A stretch of DNA of 64,000 bases from Piscicola geometra (lineage: Eukaryota > Annelida > Clitellata > Hirudinida > Piscicolidae). Position 1 is the first letter of the stretch; each line of letters starts with the position of its first letter. Below, one piece after another: positions 11,929 to 23,948 of this stretch. The stretch covers positions 185,001-249,000 of the forward strand of contig OX030959.1 in the NCBI GenBank assembly GCA_943735955.1. The letters are read 5' to 3'. Below the pieces are notes generated by a model. The model searched no databases, was not told where the DNA came from, and was given only the letters and a program-made list of their open reading frames with translations. Both the position numbers and the translations under genes were made by a program.

Positions 11929-13167
11929 TCAATCAATCAATCAATCAAATAGATTTCTATAGCGCTCTTTCTTCAAATTCAAGAGCGCTCGTAAATAAAT
12001 TTGTCGAACAGATATGTCTTCAGATCCTTACGAAAAGTAAATAATGATTTAGACGTAGTTAAATAAGGAGGTAATGAGTTCCAAATATATGGACCTGCAT
12101 AATGGAAAGAACGTTTAGCAAAAGAGTTATTAATGGAAGGGATGAAATAATGATTTTGAGTGGATGATCTTAAATGACTTCTATGAGGGTGAGTTATTAA
12201 TGATTTGAGGTATATTGGGGATACTGGGGAGTTTTTTAATTTAAACATAAAAACACAGATTTTAAATATAATCCTAAATTTGATGGGGAGCCAATGTAAT
12301 AAGATGAGAGAGGGTGTAATGTGGTGATAAATAGGAGTACGGCTAACGACTCTAGCAGCATAATTAAATACTTTATTTAATGGTTTTAAAGTAGTTTCAG
12401 GTAAATTATAATAGAGTGAGTTACAATAGTCAATTCGAGATAAAACAAGTGCAGAGACTAACATCTTTAAAGAAGGGTCATCTAAGTAAGGTAATAATTG
12501 TCTGATACGTCTGAGATGAAAATAGCAAGATTTAGTGACTGATAGAATTTGGTTTGATAAGGTTAATTTTGAATCGAAAATAAATCCTAAGCTACGAATA
12601 TGATTAGATGGAACAATAGTATGAGTGGCGAAATTACATGGGCCATTAATTAGTTTACCATTTTTATCAAAAAATATAAGTTCAAACTTTAGTGGATTTA
12701 ATTTTAAAGACATTGAGCTAGACCAGTTTTCAATAGATAATAGACATGAAGATATAGACGACATAACAGTATTATATGATGATGTATCGAAGCTGACATA
12801 TAACTGCGAATCGTCAGCATAGGATAGGGAGTTGAGAGAATGAGAGGAAATGATAGAAGATAATTCAGAGACGTATAGAATAAAGAACAAAGGACCAAGA
12901 ATAGAACCTTGAGGAACACCATATGAGTAAGTAGATGGGGTAGAGGTACAGTGATTTAAAGAAACATAAACAGATCTATTAGATAAATATGACTTAATCC
13001 ATAAAAACGAAGAATCCTTAATATTGAACTTATTTTTTAGTAATAGTAGTAATAAAGAGTGGTCTACAGTGTCAAAAGCGGCCGAATAATCTAAACAAAC
13101 AAGTACAGGAAATTTTTTGTTATCAAAGGCGTAAATAAGATCATTATAGAGTTTTAAGAGGGATGAT
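11929..13167 (-). mobile_element. 5'-truncated non-LTR retrotransposon (LINE)
   Basis: On the minus strand the element runs from a truncated 5' end near 13167 through part of a reverse transcriptase to a 3' end with a hairpin and a (TTGA)n tail at about 11929-11949. The hairpin arms are 11961-11969 (AGCGCTCTT) and 11981-11989 (AAGAGCGCT), a perfect 9-bp stem. Truncation at the 5' end and a short microsatellite tail are typical of CR1/L2/Jockey-group elements. A diverged copy of the same 3' end lies at 43518-43562. No clear target duplication was found. Confidence 0.85.
11976..13165 (-). pseudogene. Reverse transcriptase fragment of the LINE
   Basis: Nearly 400 codons are open without a stop or frameshift, ending at 11979. 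Motifs in order: LVCLDYSAAFDTVDHSLLL (RT block with the first catalytic Asp), GVPQGSILGPLFFILYV (the PQGS block), then SYADDSQLY (the catalytic Y/F-A-D-D), followed by the thumb and C-terminal region that ends ...DKFIYERS. The endonuclease domain and the N-terminal half of the RT are missing because of 5' truncation. The intact frame suggests a fairly recent insertion. Confidence 0.88.
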
Positions 13168-14123
13168 TGCCTTTATAAGATATCATACTTCCAATGCGGT
13201 ATCTCCCCCTTTCTTCGCAACGAACATCCTTACATTATATACCTTTTCTCACACCGCCATTGCCAGTATATATTGTATCAAACTGGTATTAGCGTCTTAT
13301 ACTTAAAGTATATATACCCACATACCCAGTCGAATCACTGCATACAGGCAGCGCAGTGGTCGAGGGCTTATATAAAGTTATAAAAACTTTATTCGTCTCT
13401 TTCTCCCTCCCCGCGTGTGCCTTTCATTAAACCTTTTTGAGAGCTTGTGACTGTTGTTCACGTGCTCGCCTGAAGCTTTCAAGGCCTTTTTGTGTGTCTT
13501 ATTCATGGTGTTGCTATGTGTCTGTGTGTTTGCTTTTTTATCGTTGTTTGTCTGTAGAAGTACATTTTTTGAAAATTATTGATAAGATATTAAGGTTATT
13601 TAAGGATAAAAAGAACACTTTGTAAAAGTCAATTCAAACTTTATATAGCGCCTCACATTCGGATAAGAAGGCTCAATGATTATGGCAAAGAATCAAAAGA
13701 GTCTTAAAAGGAAGCGACGTAATGAATGAATAATTATTTATAAGTCGCAGTAATAACATTTTAAATTAGGGTTTAAAAAGTGGAATGAGAAGCCGCAAAA
13801 TAAGAAGAAAAAGCAAACGAAACGAATAAAAAACACTGGAATGCCTCTTCTAATACAGATGTATGGACGATAAATTTTTCAATTTCTTTTTATGGGCTTG
13901 GAAATAAATTGGCAAAAATCCAATTTAAGACTGGAATATTTTGAACGGCCATTAAAAACGTTCTCTCGTGCACCCCGCCTAAGAGATAAAAGAGAGAAGG
14001 TGATGGAGAGAAAAAGAAAGTGATGGAGAGAAAAAGCTCATATGAGATTCGCCCAGTGCCGGTTCAATGTTTATTTCTCCAATTTATTCTTCCTTCTCTT
14101 TAGAGCTTTTTTAAATTATTACC
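13168..14123. other. Intergenic, no gene recognised
   Basis: Mixed AT-rich sequence. It includes a TATA-like TTATATAAAG at 13368-13377, but no coding exon follows that I can support. Confidence 0.4.
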
Positions 14124-14627
14124 TCATCCATCCATCCATCCATCCATCTATCCATCCATCCATCCATCCATCCATCCATCCATCCATCCATCCATCCATC
14201 CATCCATCCATCCATCCATTCATCCATCCATCCATCCATCCATCCATCCATCCATCCATCCATCCATCCATCCATCCATCCATCCATCCATCCATCCATC
14301 CATCCATCCATCCATCCATCCATCCATCCATCCATCCATCCATCCATCCATCCATCCATCCATCCATCCATCCATCCATCCATCCATTCATCCATCCATC
14401 CATCCATCCATCCATCCATCCATCCATCCATCCATCCATCCATCCATCCATCCATCCATCCATCCATCCATCCATCCATCCATCCATCCATCCATCCATC
14501 TATCCATCCATCTATCCATCCATCCATTCATCCATCCATCCATCCATCCATCCATCCATCCATCCATCCATCCATCCATCCATCCATCCATCCATCCATC
14601 CATCCATCCATCCATCCATCCATCCAT
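14124..14627. repeat. (CATC)n tetranucleotide microsatellite, about 500 bp
   Basis: Some 125 copies of CATC/ATCC, with a handful of point variants (CATT at 14217 and 14386, TATC at about 14148, 14500 and 14512). Long open frames on both strands (Ile-His-Pro-Ser and Met-Asp-Gly-Trp repeats) are artefacts of the repeat. Confidence 0.97.
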
Positions 14628-14630
14628 TTT

Positions 14631-17600
14631 TCCCCCGCCATCTGTTTATTCATCCATCCACGTGGCAAACCATTTTTCTTCGCTACTTTTTATATTTTAT
14701 CCATGAGTCTTTAACCTCCCCAATAACCCATTGTAAACTCAACCACACTTCACAACTCCATACAACACGCTTTCCACTTCATCACCCATCCATTCTTGCA
14801 GCATTAATTTTTCTTTTACGACCTTCCAAACCAACCTCCTTTTATAAACCTTTCTCACACACTCTCGCCATTATTCCAGCCGCTCCACAGTCTTTTATCC
14901 TTCCTAAAACACCCTATCACACACGCACCCGACTTTTTCGAACAGCCATTTTTAATTTTAAGCGATGAATTTCTAATACTTCATCCAGCAACTTGATTAA
15001 AAATTTGATCTTTTAAAATATAATAATTTAACTTTCAATTAAACAAGCGAAAAGTTGCAAAATTATACTTTTTTGATTAACACTCACGCTCTCAAATCAA
15101 TCGAACCCCCTCAGACTCCTTCAGGTTCTCCTCAACACCATCGATCCACCTCCCATTCCACATTTTCATCCCGCGTTTCACTACCTAGACCCATACTTTT
15201 TATTTGTTTCATTTACCCTTCTTTTGTTCCCGTATTTTCACTATTTCGGAATTTTTTCATTTTAGAATATTTATATTAATCCCACTTTTTATTTTCAATT
15301 ATTTTTTTATTTTACTTACATTAAAAAACATTTCAAAATTATTCTAACCACAGCTATTTTATACAGCTGGCCATTTTCCACCTGCCAGCAGACCACCACC
15401 ACGCCAAAAAGGCGCGCATTCACGGGTTATTTAAATTTTTCAGACATTAAACTTGCACCGGAGCAAAATGGCGTTCGCAGCCTTTTAAGAGCGCACATTG
15501 ACCACCACTAAGTAAGGCTGGAATGCACACAATATGAATTTATATATTGTGTATATAACTTATACTAATTTTTGGGATAATATTAGTTTTAAAATATTTA
15601 ATATTATGTTTATCCCAAATAAATATTTTTTTAAATGAATATTTTTTCAACTCATAAATGTGTGAATAATACATAAGGTATTGAAGCGAGTAATTTGCCG
15701 AACAAAAGATTAAAAACGTTTGAATGGAGAATGGGGAGTAGAACAAAATTAAAGATAACAATGCCTGTTACAAAAAGCTTTGAACGAGTTCCTGCATAAT
15801 TGAAGCGCCTATCGATCCCGTGCGAGGATGGTGAGTTTGTTGGAAGAGTTCGAGGGTTGATGAGTTAGTGGATTGGTTGATGGATGGAAGGTATCCAAAA
15901 CACTCCGAGCTCAATGAGGAAGATTAAATCATGCAAGAAAACGGGTTTGATGGAAACCAAGGAAACCTTAGTTGAAAGAAACCGGATTGCAATTTTTATC
16001 ACGAAAAGTTTTAAGAATGGCTTCCAGTGAAGGAGGATTAGTGGGATTTGGAGTGAGTATCCTATTAAAAACATGGACTGAAACAACGGAAAAGCTTTTC
16101 ATTAACCAGAGAGAAGGGCTGGCAAACAAAATGCAACCACCATTTTAGAGACATTTTTCTTACTAAAGTGCTCAAACTAAATGTAAAAAACTTAAAATAT
16201 AAAAATGGAAGGCATAAGAATAAAAAGATGGGACATAACAACAGCCACACGATCGTAAAGTTTGCACTAGGCAACCTTTTTAAGTCCATCTCACGATGCT
16301 AACCTCCTCGGCCATGCTTTCCATTCACATACATACGTACGCATGCATACTCATACATCTCCATACATTCCTATACTCCATCGTCGTTCTGCCCATACAA
16401 ATGCCATAGAACTACACACAATACATTCTCATACACGCTTATACCAGCGCGAATCTTAAATCTATGTTTCTGCAAGTCTTCCTTTATTTCTATACGTATG
16501 TTTAAAGAATAAAAACATGAGTATTTATGGAGATTTTTCCAATAAATAGAGAATATTAATTTGCAATCAAATCTCGTTTACTCACTGTTCCCGAAGCATC
16601 GATAAGGCCTTATGTTGCAGGTTCTTCTCCTGGTGCTCATTTGTTGTGGCCTTATGCACTCTTCTTGATGCTTTTGTCCTTATTATTAGTTCGTTTCATT
16701 CCGAATTTACTGCACCTCTGTGTGCCTTTTATGAAAACACTAAATTCGACATAACTTCTACTAAAGAGCTTTTTAAATTTATTAATACGCTTGTAAAGCC
16801 CTATCGCTAACAATGCGTACATCTGGACAATGCTCCTGTCTTTTGTGTGCTTCATTTATTATTTACACCACTTTAATTTTCAATTTTTTAATATAAAAAA
16901 ATTAGACTTAGCGTTGATTTTTAGAGCTTTGCTTCCTGCAGTCAGTCGAACAATGCCGTCGCAGACGACTCTGAATGGCGCTGGCAGACGTCTTGTCAAT
17001 AATTTTGTTCTACCTTTGAATATTGAATTCAACTTTTAAACAATGTACGAGGGTGATTGGGCGTGTCGTGTTTGTATCCAGTGATGAGCACTTAAGTCAC
17101 GAGGGAAACTAAAAAAATTGTTCCGTAAAATATTTGAAGTTTTTTGGTTTAAATAAAAGTTGAAACTATAATTAAAATATATCATTTAAAACTATTTTTA
17201 ACATTTCGAACGTGGAATCAAATAACTTCTTACATTGGACTCGGGTCATGCATCATCTGCTCTCTTGCTTTTGTCGTCCAATGAATGATGCCTTTAATTG
17301 TTTCAATTCAAACATCCACACACCACCATCATCATGAGCACCACAATTTTTTAGTTTTTTTTCATTTTCGTGTTTTTTTTTCATCGTTTTTCATTTTTTT
17401 CATAGTCGTCGTTATCTCGTTATCGTCATTGACAAGTCATCCTGTTTACCTTATTTATTGTTACTATCATATTCGATTTATTTTTTATAAATTTTCTCTA
17501 AATTTATCACTATTCTCTTAAACGCCTAGTTAGAATCTCCCCACCAGCATAACAAAACACAAGTATACCTAATCTCACAACTACAATATCCTTTCTTCCA

Positions 17601-18900
17601 CTACCACACTACCTCCACTTCACAGCCACCACCACCACCACTGCCACCAAACCACCGTCGTCATCGCCCATAAGAACAGATGCATCGAATGTAGTTGTGG
17701 CCACAGGACGTTAAGTTCATAATGCTCATTGTTGCACAGTGATAAGCTTTATGAGATAAGCGATTCACTTTTGCAGGAATATTGCCATCAATTTGGCTTC
17801 GTTTCAAAGTAATCATCGAACAACATTTGAAAAAATAGCTTGTGAAGCTACATTTTTCCTAAAATAGCATAATGAGGCAGACAAAAATTTACGGATACCC
17901 ACATTGACTTGGACAAACACTGCCTACCTGCAGCTAGGTAACATCGCTTGCCACTCACCACCAAAGCAGCATCAGCAACTCAAAAGCATCGGCCGCACAT
18001 CCCCCCATGAGACTATTCTTCATCCTACATTTTGTTTCTATTAATTAATTTCTTTTTTGTTTTATTTATTTAAATTAGTTAATAAAAAATAAATTTTTAT
18101 TTTCACCTTCATACCTATTCAAAATGCTTCGTCACATACGTAAGTGAAGTTGTGTATTCGTTTGTGTGCGTGTGCTTGTGTGCATAAATGGCCAGTTGGT
18201 TACCTTGACAACGGTGTTAGCCTTTTTAAAGCAGACGATTAATCATTTGTCTGTAGTTGTCGTCGTCGCCGTCGTTGTTGTTGTTTGTATTCATCTCTTT
18301 GTTGTTCCTGTGGCTGATAATATCCTTTGTTAGATAAATATTATTGATTACTTTTAAATCTCTTTGAAGATGACTTCTTTTGAATTCATTTTGACTTCTT
18401 TTGACGATTGATTTTAGTGGAGTTTAGTTAGATCATGGATGATGCGCTTAAAACTTACCACGCCTATTCACTGGAGATGCGACTCGAATAATTTTTGAGC
18501 TTGAATGGAACTTTGAACAAAATTTAGAACCTAAACAGAACCCAAACATTCTTAAATAATTTTATAAATTAAATAGAAAGAAGAGTGTGGTTTTGTTAAT
18601 ATTATATTCAACCTTTGCTAATTTTTTGTTTCAAACTAAATAATTAACACAAAATGACATTGCAATCGAAGACAGTCATTGAAAGAAAAACTCGAACGAA
18701 AGTCCAACTCTGAAAATGTGAAAAACTTGAAAGTTAAAGGTTCAACTAAATTTTTAACAAATATTATATATATATATATAAGTTAATAAGTAATAAAGAA
18801 TAAAAATAATAAAATGCTCCGGTTGGTTGGTGCTGGTCAACTGTTGATCATTAGTCATGTTTCACGCCTGAGAGAGTTTGCACGTTTGGGGACCGTTAGC
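14631..18900. other. Gene desert with minor simple repeats
   Basis: No coding exon could be supported. It contains runs of CATAC/ACATAC near 16320-16430, CACC runs near 17600-17650, and a (TA)n run near 18766-18781. Confidence 0.45.
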
Positions 18901-18903
18901 TTT

Positions 18904-19350
18904 TTGGAGTGGTAGTCGTAGTGGTGGTTGTAGTGGTAGTTGTAGTGGTAGTTTAAGTGGTAGTTGCAGTGGTAGTTGTAGTGGTAGTTTAAGTGGTAGT
19001 TGCAGTGGTAGTTGTAGTGGTAGTTGTAGTGGTAGTTGTAGTGGTAGTTGTAGTGGTAGTTGCAGTGGTAGTTGTAGTGGTAGTTGCAGTGGTAGTTGTA
19101 GTGGTAGTTGTAGTGGTAGTTTGAGTGGTAGTTGCAGTGGTAGTTGTAGTGGTAGTTGCAGTGGTAGTTGTAGTGGTAGTTGCAGTGGTAGATGTGGCGT
19201 TGCTTGTAGTGGTAGTTGTAGTGGTAGTTGCAGTGATAGTTGTAGTGGTAGTTGCAGTGATAGTTGTAGTAGTAGTTTTAGAGGTAGTTGCAGTGGTAGT
19301 TGTAGTGGCAGTTGTAGTGGTAGTTGCAGTGGCAGTTGTAGTGAAAGTTT
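18904..19350. repeat. Minisatellite with a 12-bp unit
   Basis: Tandem copies of TAGTTGTAGTGG and close variants (TAGTTGCAGTGG, TAGTTTAAGTGG), about 37 units. The unit is a multiple of three, so both strands stay open (Gly-Ser-Cys-Ser on plus, Leu-Gln-Leu-Pro on minus). There is no start context, splice partner or non-repeat coding sequence, so I read it as a satellite. A non-unit insertion sits at 19189-19205. Confidence 0.9.
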
Positions 19351-19360
19351 TGGCGCAATC

Positions 19361-20150
19361 AAGAGGGGTAGTTGTGGTTTTAGTTTTTTATAGAATGTAG
19401 TTATGATTTAAGTTGAAGTAGTGGTGTTTGTAAGGCAAGATAATAACAGAACAAGTTGCACTAAAACAAAACTCAATCAAAATAAATAGTAAAAAAGTGT
19501 TGCCTCCGTGTAGGATCAGGTTATAGAAGTTTAAATCTGCAACCAAAAATATACTAATGCAAGTAAATACAATTTTTTACTGTAGAGTAATAAAAAAATT
19601 TTTTTTTACAAAATGATGATTTAAACGACAAATGTTCTCTAAAGAAGGCTTGGATGTCAAGACGGCATACGGGCAGTGCGGAGAGATGAAGTGTCAGTCG
19701 ATAAGCAATGACATTCGGCACAGCTGCAGAAACTAGCTTATGGCCGCGATGTGATTTCACTTTGATGATGCTGTCTCACATACTTCAATCTTGTTGTCAA
19801 GTTATTATATTCATGATTGAACACTTCTTAATATTTTAGAGTTTGATAGCATGTTGTTGTATCTCAAACAACAAAAGCGGTCTCATAAGCAAATCAAAGA
19901 GCCATTGTTAATAATAAAAAATGAATATAGCGATGACAAAAAGCCCAGCAGCAAGCACTGATGGCTGTGTTTGCAAAGACATTCAAAATTAAAGCAAGCG
20001 TTATTGTTTAAGCAATACTCATAAATCGGTCAGTCTAGCGAGCAGATAACCTCTGTTGCTAGGCGACAAGAGTTCAAGGCTCGGGTGTGTGATTGATGGA
20101 GCAGGAGTCAGGGCTCGCCACTCATGCCTTCTGTGGCCAGTTGTGTGTGT
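19361..20150. other. Intergenic, nothing recognised
   Basis: AT-rich, with no supported exon, RNA gene or repeat between the 12-bp minisatellite and the (GT)n tract. Confidence 0.4.
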
Positions 20151-20157
20151 GCCTTTG

Positions 20158-20531
<374 letters not shown>

Positions 20532-21129
20532 GTCTGCATGTATTTGTGTGGTTCTGTCATTGTTTCGTCTTTTGTGTGTTTATGGTTGTTTGGTTTACAT
20601 TTTTTATAGTGTTTTGTTTTTATTAAGTTTTACACCGATATTCTTAAAGCACATTATCTACGATGCAAAGTTTGCTCAGCATTCAAAAATAACGCATGAC
20701 TGACACATAAGCTTCAAGTAGAATCATCCTTCAATGTTAGATCATTCAATAAAAAACGATATATCGCTTGAAAAACATAAAACATATGCATAAACAAAAT
20801 TAAGAACAAAATCTTAATTCAATTTAAATTAAGGGCATTTTTTATATCTTAAAAAAGTCTATAAAAACTCAAGCCAACTTGACGGGAACAATTGGCACTC
20901 TTGCAAAAAGTCTACTGCACATATATGACACCCTATAAGCCTGTATATATGACGATAGGCATGTGTTTGATTGTCTGTATGAACGTGAGGCTATTGCGTG
21001 TGCAAGTATGGGTATGAAAGAGCCTATGCCACTATAAAAACTGATGCGTGCACATGCAAATTTGTGAAATCGCAAAAAACAGCCAATAGAATTGAAAAAA
21101 ACATGCACGTGATGTTTTGGTGGGTTCTG

Positions 21130-21184
21130 ATTGGTTGGTATTTGTGACGTCACCCGACTATTATTTTCTCAGTAGTATATAAAA
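21130..21184 (+). promoter_or_regulatory. Core promoter with CCAAT, CRE and TATA elements, probably for hunchback
   Basis: The elements are an inverted CCAAT box (ATTGG, about 21130-21134), a perfect palindromic CRE TGACGTCA at 21145-21152, and TATATAAAA at 21176-21184. Initiation is expected near 21206-21215. The next plus-strand coding sequence is hunchback at 23949, whose first coding exon starts at a splice acceptor (23941), so a noncoding leader exon here is plausible. A 12-codon upstream ORF (21258-21293) would lie in that leader. Assignment to hunchback is an inference. Confidence 0.6.
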
Positions 21185-21293
21185 CAGATTCAGCTAAAAA
21201 ACGCAGTTTCATTTTGTTGGGTTCCATTTTTGTCTGCGTCTTCGTTGCGAGTCCGATATGCTTGAAAGCGTCAAAGATTTTAAAAATATTTAA

Positions 21294-23941
21294 GAAAGTT
21301 TGAAATATTTTCATATTTTTTACGGATTAAAAGTCAGTTGGAGACTCTAACAAGGTTTAAAAATTTTGTTTCAGGGATTTGCAGTGGTTCATGGGAGCTT
21401 AAATTTGCACGCAAAGCTACTTGAACTCGATACTAAAGTGTTTACTTAATATTAGTATCAAAGTTGCTGGTAATTATTTAATGGTTGTTGAAGAAAGGGG
21501 CACTCTTTAATTAAAAGGAGTCAGGGAAATTCCCATGATTTCTTTTGATCTTGTCTTATAGAAATATTTCTAAGCACCATGAAAATACGTTATCAAAATC
21601 AAGTGGTGGCTAGGGTAATTGAGACACAAATAGTGATGATCAATGTCATACTTGCACGGTGATCCGCTAAAGTTAGTCTGACTAATTGATTATTCTTTTT
21701 TGAGCCACAAGTTACGTAATTTTGAGTGGCATATTTATTGACTGAAACATGAGCTAACACATTGTGAAAGAGTTTTAAATTTTTATCTATGGATTTCTCA
21801 ACATGCAGTACAATGGGTATATTGTAATTATTTATATTTATTTAATTATCTTTCTAGGGAATCTTACAACTTTAATGACGTTGTATAGACGTTTTGAGCG
21901 ATAAATCTGGGTTAGGAATTCAAAAGTAGGATGAAAACAAAAAAAATCAAATCATCAGCGTCTAGCTAGGAAAAACTTGAAGCATTGTCGATTAGCTCGT
22001 CTATTGACTTGGCTCTAACAGCTTTCACGAAGACGTTTTGCAAATACTCTTGTCATTTAGGTTGTCAGAATCGATCAAATCAATGAACGTCATCATTTTT
22101 CATAATTTGTTAAAGATCAGACGAAATGCCTCAATCCCCATTGAAACATCTGTCTCAACACCCTTCAACACTGACCCAATAAATGTTCACATATTCACAC
22201 AAAAAAATAACTAGTTCAAAAACATATTCATTAAGCTACGGCAAGTTTTGCATTAACTTTCCATTAGATGAACTTCTTATCTGGTGGGCAGTCTAATAAG
22301 GAATACTGATGCTCTGCTTATCAAGCCTTCGTCTGCCTTATTAAGAGAACTTAATTGCATTTCAGATTGCACTTTCATCGAGTATGAACCGCCATTTTAG
22401 ATGCTTATCATGCTACAAAAGTGCTCTCATAATTGAAAAAGTGAACCGCTAGCGCCCCTGCAGTCTGCGCTGAAACTACATTCTCTGGCACAATAGCACT
22501 GAACCGTCTTCATCTTGAATCTTGGCATACATCCGTCTACTAATCATCCATAAACTTATCCATTTCCATCCAACCTCTTGCAAATCATTTCCCATTATAC
22601 CTTTTTCTCGGCTTAATTATCCTTCTCCTGAAACACCCATCGAATAACAAAGACTCGTGTGTTTGTGTTAATCTCGCTACATTCCTTTTTGTTTCTCACT
22701 CAAAACATGCAGGCATTCATAAAACGATATAAGATCTATATCATATCGGTACCTATCTATATACACTTCATTCAACCTCTCAAAATCAAAAAATCACTTA
22801 ATCTTTTATATTTCATTCATTCTTTCATCCATCCATCCACTCTTCACCTCGGTTCATTTTCATTATACATTATTTTGAACGGATATGCATTCTGGCCTGC
22901 TTATTAAGTCACTTTATCTCAAAAATCAAGCCTGGCCGCAACCACTGATGGCACTTTATTCACATGAACTTTGTGTCGATTGAAGAGTTAACTTGAGTCC
23001 AATTGTTAATTATAAAACATTCATTTGAGTTTTATTTACCTTTCAAGATATGTAGAAACCATCACTCTTAACCACCATCACAATCACATCACCCTCGCAA
23101 TCAAAGCTACCACCGGCATCAGCACCACCAGTACACAGGGTTCTATTGTTTTCATCTTGGTCAGCTCTGAGTTCTGTTCCCCATCACAACGACCTGTTAA
23201 TAATAAAGCACTTTAATCATTACTACTAGCCAAGTAAATCAATCATCTTCAAGCCGCCCTTTCTTTCCGAATCTTTTAATCTTTTCTTTGCCTTTTTTAT
23301 ATTAATTATTGAAATAATTTCTGTTATATTCAGATTTTAAAATTAATTTTTTTTTATCATGAATGTTGAACAATAATACTTTTTAAGATGTAAAAAAATT
23401 CTAAAATAACTCAAGATACCTTGCTTATTTTTCAAAGATGTCTAAAAGTGTTTCTTTGTGTGCATCATCTTGTATTCATCCTTTTGGATAATTCTGTGTC
23501 TCTCTAAGTGTGGCTGCAATGATTCTTGCGTAATTCGTTTTTAATTCTTTAAAATGGAAGTACACAGTATCTGGTGTTTACATTAATGTCTGTGCTAGAG
23601 CATGTCCATTTGTGTGTATGTGTTTGTGGGTGCCTTTGTTTGTTTGTGTGTTTGCCAAAGTGTGAGTAAGTGCGTAGGGTTGAGTTTCTTTCGGCACACA
23701 GCGGCACGAAAAGGTATTGTGATGACAATCTTTTCGATGGGGCATTCAAGACTTTCTGAATGTTGTCGCTTGCAATAAGAACTAAATTCGGAACGACGAC
23801 TTCAAACAATCCCATATATTAAAATCGATGCATTCAGACAATAGCCTTTAGAAATATCTTGTTGTATAATCTATCATATATTTCTTTTATAATTACTCAA
23901 ACAAAGTACTATCTGAAAACGATCGAACACTTTTTTTCCAG
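21294..23941. other. Presumed hunchback leader exon and first intron
   Basis: No coding exon recognised. The stretch ends in the T-rich acceptor TTTTTTTCCAG at 23931-23941. The position of the leader-exon donor could not be fixed. Confidence 0.4.
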
Positions 23942-23948
23942 TTTTAGA

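Noticed and set aside
13368..13377. TATA-like TTATATAAAG
   Set aside because: No coding exon or transcript feature follows within several kb on the plus strand. The 62-codon frame at 13437 shows no recognisable feature.
14042..14968. A 308-codon open frame of Ile-His-Pro-Ser repeats
   Set aside because: It is the translation of the (CATC)n microsatellite with short random flanks. Both strands are open equally.
18862..19393. Long open frames of Gly-Ser-Cys or Leu-Gln-Leu-Pro repeats
   Set aside because: The 12-bp unit is a multiple of three and lacks stops on both strands. There is no flanking domain, splice partner or start context.
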